From positions 45,108,093 to 45,172,092 of the forward strand of contig NC_029520.1 of the NCBI RefSeq assembly GCF_001577835.2: a DNA stretch of 64,000 bases, read 5' to 3'. A program made the translations under genes and the position numbers. The stretch is from Coturnix japonica. Taxonomy: Eukaryota > Chordata > Aves > Galliformes > Phasianidae. Shown piece after piece: positions 56,101 through 64,000 of the stretch. The notes beneath the pieces were generated by a model. That model was not told where the DNA came from, did no database searches, and worked only from the letters and a program-made list of their open reading frames with translations. Every line of letters starts with the position of its first letter. Position 1 is the stretch's first letter.

Positions 56101-59100
56101 GACAGCTCTCTGACTTGTACAAGCAAAAATGTTTGTAGGGACAGCATAGACAAGACTCTTGCAGGACAAGGACAAGACTGCTGGCTTGTCTGTGTGCAAA
56201 CCATCACTTGAGGAAAAAGCTCAAGCTGAGGAGCTGGGATTGTAACTGCTTTGTGTACTCAGTAAACTGGTAGGGGAGGAATTGTGATGGTTGATAGCTG
56301 TGAAGGCATAGCTGATACCATGTGGTACCAAAGGATGAGGACCTTGGGTTCTCACAGCATTCATGTTGTGGTGCTCAGCCCCATGGTCTGCCTGGCTGTA
56401 CAGAGCTCCAGCAGTACAGCTACTTCTCAAGTTCTCCATAGTGGAGGCAACCTGGGCAGTAGGTGCCCAACCGCAGCTGAGGTTTTGTCCTTGAAATATT
56501 CTATCCAGTGAGTGAATCAGCAGCTGACTCACTGGTCTTGTCTCTCAACAACTCCTTACCTCATGTCTGTCTCAGAGGGTGTTTTTCTGCCCAGGCGTTC
56601 TTGGTATAACCACATCCCCAGTGCTGCTGCTGAGTCAAACCTTGGTCATCTGAAGAAGGCAAACCTGACAGCATGCTGCTCTTTTCCTGTTAGCATGTTT
56701 CCCTTTCTGGCATTGGGAGTTCAGTGATGGTTCTCGTCACACTGCTGGGGCCCAAGTGTTTGCTGCAGCTATTGCTGGCAGAGGTTTGTCCATCCATCTC
56801 ACCAGTTCCCTGCTGTCGAGTGAAGCCCTGTGGTGTTGTCAGTACCTTTCCTTAGCTCTGTGGTTCTTAAGGTCCTCACATACCTCCTGCTGGGCAAGCT
56901 CGCAAATATTTGTGCCTGTCCTGTCTCCTTGCAGATACAGCTCTAAGACAAGCAGCCACTCAAGTCACCTCTGTGAGTAGCTCAAGACTGTTCTGTCAGC
57001 CTGCTGTTGACTATAGTCCTGCCTGTACAGTCATTAACAACAAACTGAAATAAGTCTGAGCTTTTCCATCCCTCTGCCTTGTCACTTTGAGTCACTAACT
57101 CATAGCTTTCCTTGTTACAGGAGTGGGAGAAAGCATGGGAGCGCTAGCAGATGGTTTTGTAGGAAAGGACGTTCAGAACTCAGCTGCTCAAGGGACTCGA
57201 TTCTCTCGCTTACAGTGAGTTAGAAATTACTTACAGTTTTAGGCTTTGTTCTAAAATTCTGCTTTGAATATTTGATGCTGCATTAAAAAATATAAATGTG
57301 AAATGCTATAACATGTTTACTGTAACTTGCACCATTAGAAGAGTTAACAGCAGGATGACAAAAGAGCACTCCTACATTGAAACAGTAATTACTACCATGG
57401 CTGAAGGGGCAGAAGGGCAGTTTTGGACAGGGAAGCTGTGTGAACAGAGAGAGTGTGAGCATGCTCAGTCTTCCAAATTGAACCAGAGTCTGAGGATGCT
57501 GCCTGGTCGCTGGTGTGTGAGAAGAGATGGGAGGATGGGCACTTTGCCGTCAGAGCCATTGGACTGCAGGAGTTGAGCTGTGGTGCTGGGGCTGAGTCAG
57601 AGCCCAGCGGCTCCCTGGCGTTCTCTTCAGAGCTGGAAGCTGCTGTCTGTCTTTGCAGAGATGTGCAGCCAAGCGCTTTCTGCCTAGAAGTAATGGCCTC
57701 TCTCTTTCTTTGGCCTCCTTCCATTGCTTTTAGCAGAGGAACCTAAGGGAAAGTTTGGCTGGCCTGGTTCCCTGCTCACCTCCCTCCTGGGGTCTGTGGA
57801 GCTTTCTGCCCTTGTGTTGGCCCTGAATAGGGAGCATAGGGAAGGGCAGGTGGGCCCATGGTCCTGCCTCATGTCCCAGCTATCTAGGTGTTTCACTGTG
57901 ATTCAGGGTGAGTTGCATCAGGCCTGAATTTTGGGGCTGAAATGCTTCAACTGAATTTCTTTTCGTAGCAGTGAACAATCTCTGTTGTTTTGGGTTTATT
58001 TTTATGAGTGTGTGCTTTTTTGTTTCCTTGTTTGCAAACTGTTGTATTTCTGTTTCCTGCTGTGACTGATGAAATGTGTTTTGCAAGAGAGGTCTGCTCC
58101 TTCCGTTCCCGTGCTGCTCATCTGTGCATACCTGCTCAGTGGAAGGAACAGGAATAAACCAGTGCAAGCTGCAGCCTTGCAAAATTATAGATGTGCTTCT
58201 TGTATTTGACAGTATGTGATGATTTGATGTCGTCCTAGCAAGGAGCTGGCAATTTATTTCATACACAGAGGTGAAGGAAGGGACCACTGGAGCCAGATGG
58301 GAATTATCAGGGATCAACCTCAGAGTGCTTCTGGCACCAACAAGTGATGGAAGTACTGCCACTAATCAAGTGTTAGGTCTGCAAGGACCCAAGGAACATA
58401 AGAAGTTGGTCTGCAAGGATTTGCAGTTTAAAAATTAAGCACAAGGCTTGGGTGCCTTGTTTGTTTTGTTAGGGGCATTGATCTGAAGATGGGTGATGCA
58501 ATGCCCAATAATCTGCTGATGTCAATAGGTCTGTTAGATTGCAAGTCAAAAACCTGTACAACTTGAATGCTAGACATAGGATAAACAGGGATTAGGAAAC
58601 AAACCTGGCACCACATCCCATTTCTTGTCACTGTCTTTACATGCCTTTGTAGTGGGTTTTTGTCCTTCCTACTTTCAGCTTCATTTTCAAAGCAGTCTGT
58701 AGCTGCAGCCCTGCCATAGCCACGGCCTCTGCATGCAGCTATCTGTGCTCAGCTTCCTGTTCTCCTTAACTTGATGCCTGTCTGGTTCAGTTTGCAGGAA
58801 TCGTCCACACGGAGGAGCCTGTTCATTAACAGCCCTCTTTCTCTCTGAAACTGTCTGAAATGCTCATCTATTTACAGCAGGTTCTCACTGTGCTGTGCTA
58901 AGTGGCTTTAGAGCATGATATTCCATAGCTGTGCATCTTCATGAGGGGAGTTATTTTCAGGTGTGTAACACCTGTGTCTTCTGCTGAGTGGAAGGCGCTC
59001 CTACCTGCCTATGGCACAATCCTGCTTGTGTGGCAGAATGGTACATCAGGGAGTTGTATTAAGGCAGATGTTACAGTAAGGGATTTTTTTAAACTATTTA

Positions 59101-62100
59101 AACTGCCAAGTTTTGTGCTCAGATCAGTTTAAGTTCTTAGTAGGTTGGATAAAAGAAGACTACCTATGATTCTAAATCCACCTTCTAACCAAGTTGTACA
59201 CAGTCAAAATAGATTTGAGCTCCTTTGGCAGGTGCTGGGCAGGCTAAATGTTGTGACTCCCGAAATATTTAAAGGAGTTGAGAGAGGACCAGAGAGGAGT
59301 TGGTTGCAAAGAGGAAAAAAGCAAATGTAACACACTGCTTCTCTCCCTTTGCTTTCAGAATCAGACTATTTCAGGCCTTCTTAGCAAATAAAATCAGTTT
59401 GTACTAAAAGGTGGGTAGCAGAGAAATGTTTTTTTTCCAAAATGTAACATGTGGGAATTATTTATTATCTTTCCTCGTGTCATGATAGAAAGCCTTTCAG
59501 AGGAACTGGCTGTAACTGAGCTTTTCAGGAATGCTGGCTCTCTATACGGCTGTGTGTGCATTTGAAAGCATTTCCCACAGATGAGCAAGATGCCTTTTGT
59601 GCCTACACTGATCTGTGAGGTCACACAGAAGAGCTTATGTCCTTACCCATGGGCTCCTGTGGCGTTAGGACCTGGTGAATCTTCTTACCCACACTTTGTG
59701 GTCAGCTCTCTGACTCTGGCACTGGCCGAGCCCATCTGCAGAGATGTAACAACCATCCCAGTTAGCTTTATTAAGCTCGACAGTGGTGTTGCAACTGGCA
59801 GTAATTGGCAAAGGATGGCAGCAGAATTGCCAAGAGACAAAGAACACAATGGGCTGTGGAGCCTGACCCTGGGGTCCTGGTGGCTCAGGACCAGAGTGCT
59901 GGCAAGTCGCTGCGAGGAGAGCTGTTGCTGCTATTGCTTGCTCTGTGGCCAAACAGAGGACTTCTGTTTCCAAAGCTGAGAAGCCCCAGCCTCTTTCCAA
60001 GCTGTGACTGTTTGAAAACAAGCCTGGACCCAGCTGGGTAAGTGATCTGTGCAGTCACCGGTGTGGTTTGTCCACACTGCTATATGAAGCATACCAGACA
60101 CATTGGCAAGGCACACGTGGTGAGATCTGTCACTGACCTTCAGCAGAGTAATCCCAGCATGGGTTCAGCAAGACAGTGACAGGCTTGACTTCTGTCCTAG
60201 ATTAACAGGAGGGGCACAGCAATTAACTGACTTTGGACCCATCGCACTATATTGAGGGGGGAACCCATTCTGTTTGCTAAAGTAAATTAGTCTACTAAAG
60301 TGAATTACATGAAAGCTGGTGGGAGGGATGCAGGGAGTCACAGGGGCAGGAAGCTTTGAGTTGTTCCATCAGTGGGCTCACAGTGAGCACAGGTAGGGCC
60401 AGCTCTACATTACTTACACAATAGGATTTTTTTCAATAGAATCCAGGTGGTGGTAAGGTCACATCCTGCCCTGCTGCTGTGCTGTTCTAATATGTAATTA
60501 ACCTCCTGGCTAAGAATCCAGAGCATCTTTGAGCACTCAATTCAGCTAACCAACACCCTGTGTTTCAATGTCTCATGATGCCTTTGTCAGCAAGGTTGGT
60601 AAACCTTTCCCAGCCCCCCCATCCCTGCCTCCTCCCTGGCCTGCAGACACTTCCCATGTGCAAATTAGCACTTTTCATTGGTCTTGGTAGAATTCCACAG
60701 CATTATTCCAAAAGCACAGGAGAAAATGTACTCCAATGACAAATTGAACAGCATGGAATTTTTTTGTTTTCATTAAGCTGCTGAGAGAGGGATAAGTTCT
60801 TTGGATTTTTGTATTTTATATCAAGGTAGCTGAAGAGAGCGTAATTAGAGCTGTTATGTGCTTTCCAACGTGGGGCCTGAATCGCGTGGTTTCCCAAGGA
60901 ACACTTGCTCTCCTAGGAAACATTTTCGGTGCCATCAGTTTAAGAATAGCAATCTTCTTCCTTACATCTCACCTTTCAGAAGTATGGCTAATCTTTTAGT
61001 GTGCGTGCAGGATTGAAGGGGTTTTTTAAGATGAAATCCTGCTCTCCTGCTGAAGGAAGAATAACTTATAGCACCTTGCTCTGCAATTTATTTGTTAGAA
61101 TAAATAAATGTATGCTTTGAGTATGGCCTCGTAGCCCTCAGTGCATCAGTTCTGTGATGATTCTGAAGGGAACTGCGCTGCTAAAATAGTTCAAGTGGCG
61201 AATTGCTCCTTGGCTACAACTTGAAGCATCAAAACAAAACCCTACAGTTTCACTGCTGCCTTCCAACAATAGAAACAGTGCTGCAACTTGGGGGCCTAGG
61301 AGATTTCCATCATGGAAATGGTAGAGCCAGCACAGCTCGCTCCCGCAGAGCAGGCAGGGGCAGTGCCAGTTTTACAGGAGCCAAGCAGTGTAGCTGCCCA
61401 GGATTGTGTAAAGTTTGCAGAGCAACGAACTTAAGGCTGCACTCTTTGCTTGGGACAGCATCTTTGCAGCTTTGCCTCTAGAGGGTTTTTCTATCTGGAG
61501 CACCTCCGAGGATGTTTTATGTACCTTGGAGCACCTCATAAAGGATGAACCAAAGCCATTACCTCTTCCTGGAGGCAGGTACTGGGAGCTGGAATCTGCA
61601 TGAAAAGCTGCCAGATTGCCACATCCAAGTAAATGCCTCTGACTGGGGCAGATATTGGCCCCCCTGCCTGCCCCATGCCAGCCTCCTCATTGCCCTGAAG
61701 CAATGGCACTTTGCCCTGCAGCTGGCACAGAGAGCTCTCTGGTCCTGGCTCCTGTGGGGGCAGGAGCAGCTCTGGGCAGCTTTGCTCTGCTCCTGCCCTC
61801 AGCATGGCTCTCCCCAAGGAACAGAAAGAACATTGCAAGGAAGCCAACCGCTATTTGTGCCTGTTTTAAGATACAATTGGCTCAGCTGCATATCCCTGCC
61901 AGCCTTGTTTAAGGAGGTTTTAATAGTATGTCTTCTTTCTGGTTTTGTGTACAAGATTAGGAAGTTTTCATCTGTGCCTTTAAAAAAAGCCCACATCCCT
62001 GCCAAGATGTATTAGGAGAGCTGCTAAAAAGGAGTCATCCTGTTCCAGGACTGCTCGGCTTATGTAACAGGGAAATCCTAACTAGCAGATACTCCCCCCG

Positions 62101-62150
62101 CGTGCTGTCAGCAGGCACGTGCCAGTTCCGAGTTTTCAGCTGCTTGACTG
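50191..62150. other. TECPR2-ANKRD9 intergenic region; no gene recognised
   Basis: About 12 kb with no open frame carrying recognisable domains or splice-consistent partners. The longest frames (about 100-160 codons) are scattered over both strands and look like chance. From about 55400 the GC content rises somewhat. Simple sequence includes an A16 run at 52251-52266. I see no CR1 tail, tRNA or rRNA. Conserved non-coding elements cannot be judged from one sequence. Confidence 0.55.
52251..52266. repeat. Poly-A homopolymer (A16)
   Basis: A run of sixteen A, followed by GGCC. I see no target-site duplication or retrocopied coding sequence upstream that would make it a retrotransposon tail. Confidence 0.7.
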
Positions 62151-62162
62151 ATACTTTGCTGG

Positions 62163-62398
62163 TTTATTTAGACATATTTACAAACGTATTCTCCCCCATA
62201 TCCATTTGTACAGCCTGTGTAATGTTATTATAAAACACGGTACAGACCTCGCCTCACCACAAGGATCTTTAAATAAAACGTATTGTAAAGTGCCAGATAA
62301 CAATTGTTTTAAAAAAGACAGTTCCAATTAAAGCAGGTACTTGGCTGCCGGGACATTTCCAGCACGAGTCTTTCCGCCAGGTGAGCAGGAGCTCCCCT
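62163..62398 (-). other. ANKRD9: Probable ANKRD9 3' UTR
   Basis: The - strand sequence downstream of the stop runs to an AATAAA (TTTATT on the + strand, 62163-62168), about 230 nt past the stop. The end is inferred. Confidence 0.5.
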
Positions 62399-63277
62399 TT
62401 AGCTCTCCAGCTTCAAGTCCAAAGGCTTTAGGAAGTGCGGCAGAGGCAGATCATCCAGAGCCTCAGGGAAGTGCTCAGGTGCAATGGTCCTGATCAAGAC
62501 ACGCATGGCTCCGACGAACAGCGATGGAGGAGCCAGGCCCACCAGGCACCGGAACCGGCTCTCCCCCAGCAAGTCCTGCCAGCGCTGCCGCTCGTCCAGC
62601 AGTTGTTGCTTCATGGAGAACCGCAGGTCCTGAGGCACGAAGAGGAAGAGGCAGTCGAGGCAGAGCAGCTTGGCACGTATGTTGGCCGCCGGCGCTTGGC
62701 CCACCTGCTGCAGCAGGGTGTCCATGGGGGTGTTCCCCGCGCTGTCACAAAGGCAGGGCGATGCGCCGTGTCCCAGCAGCAGCAGCAGGCACTCGGGCCG
62801 CACCATCTCGCAGGCCAGGTGCAGGGCCGTCTTGCCGCCTTCCACGCGGCTGCAGCCCTGACGGTCCAGGTGGGCGACGCGCTCGGCCGGCGGGAAGGCC
62901 TGCACAGCTTTGAGGATGCGGAAGAGGATGCGGACGCGGTTGTAGCGGACGGCCATGGCCAGGTGAGGGGCCGAGCCCTGGCAGCAGCTGAAGCTCTGGC
63001 TGGGTACAGCCAATGCGCTCTGTGGGAACTTAGCGAGCAGGTGCCGGGCGTAGGGCTGGTGGTCGTGCACCAGGGCGTACAGCAGCGCCTCGGAGGGCGA
63101 GTAGAGGCTCACCTTGCCCCCGTCCTCCCAGTGGAAGACCTCCATGGTCCGCATGTCCTCCAGGAACCAGACGGGCAGCAGGTCGCGCACGGCTTGGTAG
63201 AAGGCAAAGGACGATTTCTTGCACTGCTTCTGCGATTGGGCACTAAGGCCGCCGACCCACCGCACGCTCCAAGGCAT
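62399..63277 (-). CDS. ANKRD9: ANKRD9 (ankyrin repeat domain-containing protein 9), complete coding region in one exon
   Basis: An uninterrupted 292-codon frame, against 317 aa in human. The start MPW matches the human start and has G at -3. Family hallmarks, by residue: [20 protein letters not shown] (17-36), the [16 protein letters not shown] block (59-74), [10 protein letters not shown] (109-118), the ankyrin core [20 protein letters not shown] (147-166) with LLGHGASP, and the C-terminal [10 protein letters not shown] (245-254) and [13 protein letters not shown] (271-283). The human insert between ankyrin and C-terminal parts is shorter here, which explains most of the size difference. ANKRD9 is described as a cullin-RING ligase substrate receptor that binds IMPDH and controls its level. 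It lies downstream of TECPR2 and points towards it, as in human. Confidence 0.97.
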   Translation of the reverse strand: MPWSVRWVGGLSAQSQKQCKKSSFAFYQAVRDLLPVWFLEDMRTMEVFHWEDGGKVSLYSPSEALLYALVHDHQPYARHLLAKFPQSALAVPSQSFSCCQGSAPHLAMAVRYNRVRILFRILKAVQAFPPAERVAHLDRQGCSRVEGGKTALHLACEMVRPECLLLLLGHGASPCLCDSAGNTPMDTLLQQVGQAPAANIRAKLLCLDCLFLFVPQDLRFSMKQQLLDERQRWQDLLGESRFRCLVGLAPPSLFVGAMRVLIRTIAPEHFPEALDDLPLPHFLKPLDLKLES

Positions 63278-63480
63278 AGCGGGGGGCTTCCTCCCGGCCC
63301 GGCCAGCAGAGACCGCATCGGCACCGACCTGCGGGAGCGGAACAGCGTGAGTAGCCGGGAGAGCGAAACACCCCCCTGCCCCCCACGTCCCCGGCGCTCG
63401 GGAACCCGGCTCCTTCTCAGCCCCCCTGGTTCCCTCCCCCCCGCCGCCGGTTCCCGGTTCCCGTCTCGGTGCCGCTCACC
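63278..63480 (-). other. ANKRD9: ANKRD9 5' UTR with a small intron
   Basis: On the - strand a donor (GCGGGAG followed by GTGAG) ends a non-coding exon at 63480. A pyrimidine-rich acceptor ending CCCGCAG starts the coding exon at 63328, so the intron is 63329-63479. The remaining leader in the coding exon contains an upstream ATG at 63318. Splicing is inferred from consensus only. Confidence 0.6.
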
Positions 63481-63537
63481 TCCCGCTCAGTTCCGTGCCG
63501 CCCAGTCGCGGAGGGGCCGGAGCGCGGCGCCGCCGGG

Positions 63538-63690
63538 GCCTTTTATCCGCACCCAGCGCCCCGGGCGGTGAAGGTCGGTCAGGACCCGGGAACTGTCCAT
63601 CCGCAGACCATTGGTGGCCGCCCCGGACCCGCGAGCGCCCATTGGCTGCCGGCAGAGGACGGGGCGATGCAGCGCCCTGCGTCACGGCAG
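63538..63690 (-). promoter_or_regulatory. ANKRD9: ANKRD9 core promoter: TATA-like box and paired CCAAT boxes
   Basis: On the ANKRD9 strand, two CCAAT boxes at 63645-63641 and 63614-63610 lie 31 bp apart. A TATA-like GGATAAAAGG sits at about 63548-63539, and a CRE-like TGCGTCA lies further upstream near 63679-63685. The spacing predicts transcription start near 63510. Confidence 0.6.
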
Positions 63691-63741
63691 GACAAGTTCC
63701 AAGAAACTTGGGAGGACCGGGAGGGACGGGGAGGGGACAAG

Positions 63742-63812
63742 GGCGGGGATGGATGGAGAGCAGGGGGCGGGGATGGATGGAGAGCAGGGGGCGGGGATAG
63801 CAGGGGGCAGGG
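63742..63812. repeat. G-rich minisatellite, 24-bp period
   Basis: Two full copies of a 24-bp unit containing GGGGATGGATGGAGAGCAGG are followed by a shortened third copy lacking the GATGGAGA part. G runs of four to six on the + strand recur throughout. It lies about 230 bp upstream of the predicted ANKRD9 start site. Confidence 0.8.
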
Positions 63813-64000
63813 CCGGCAGTGATAGAAATGACATCCCAGCGTGGTTCTGGTGTTACGGTGATGGGCTCGTTGCAGTCCCGCCTGGGTTTAAGCACTTTGG
63901 ATTAAGTAACTGATCTTATTACTTATCTAGCTATGAGAAGGGCTTATCGCGGGATCCTTGGCACATGGGGAAAGCTCTGCAATGGGTGTTGTGCGTTACC

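Larger units (their letters stand above)
62430..63730. promoter_or_regulatory. ANKRD9: CpG island over ANKRD9 coding region and promoter
   Basis: Dense CpG and high GC run from the 3' part of the coding exon through the 5' UTR intron to beyond the CCAAT boxes, in clear contrast with the AT-rich DNA before 61000. Confidence 0.8.

Noticed and set aside
57392-58362. Several 90-160 codon frames on both strands in the intergenic region
   Set aside because: They overlap one another on opposite strands, contain no motifs I recognise, and sit in slightly GC-richer DNA where chance frames are longer.
62435-63571. 378-codon open frame on the + strand opposite ANKRD9
   Set aside because: It is the antisense shadow of the CpG-rich ANKRD9 exon and promoter, with Arg/Pro/Gln/Ala-rich nonsense and no family features.

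Overview
The window is vertebrate nuclear DNA, almost certainly from a bird. The genes are split by GT-AG introns, and the only recognisable interspersed repeats are three CR1 LINE pieces with the avian/reptilian 3' tail (ATTCTATG-type). TECPR2 spans about 34 kb here, compact compared with mammals. The gene order ZNF839 - CINP - TECPR2 - ANKRD9 is that of human 14q32.31. In chicken this block would be expected on chromosome 5, but that is recall, not something the sequence shows. I cannot name the species.

Layout. Positions 1-8020 hold the 3' part of ZNF839 on the + strand: seven coding exons, with the 5' end outside the window. Positions 8040-10350 are the gap between the convergent ends of ZNF839 and CINP. 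Positions 10482-13539 hold the complete CINP gene on the - strand (5 coding exons, 211 aa). Positions 13480-13960 are a CpG island acting as a head-to-head promoter for CINP (-) and TECPR2 (+). Positions 13700-48223 hold TECPR2 (a non-coding first exon plus 19 coding exons, 1,456 aa), and its 3' UTR may run to about 50190. Positions 50190-62140 are an intergenic stretch where I recognise no gene. Positions 62399-63277 hold the ANKRD9 coding region (- strand, uninterrupted, 292 aa), with a 5' non-coding intron and a CpG-island promoter up to about 63720. A short G-rich minisatellite lies beyond that.

Function. The four genes are neighbours rather than a pathway. ZNF839 is a poorly understood nuclear zinc-finger protein. 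CINP is a small CDK2/ATR-linked factor that also belongs to the 55LCC AAA-ATPase complex. TECPR2 is a WD40/tectonin-propeller protein of autophagy and secretory traffic. ANKRD9 is a cullin-RING substrate receptor linked to IMPDH.

All exon joins were derived by hand from splice consensus, reading phase and recalled human proteins. All 19 TECPR2, 5 CINP and 7 ZNF839 exons join without breaking frame. I did not find a new biological system. The points most worth a second look are a GC-AG last intron in TECPR2, a tandem NAGNAG acceptor, upstream ATGs in two 5' UTRs, a paired CCAAT/TATA promoter at ANKRD9, and facing CR1 tails just upstream of a TECPR2 exon.
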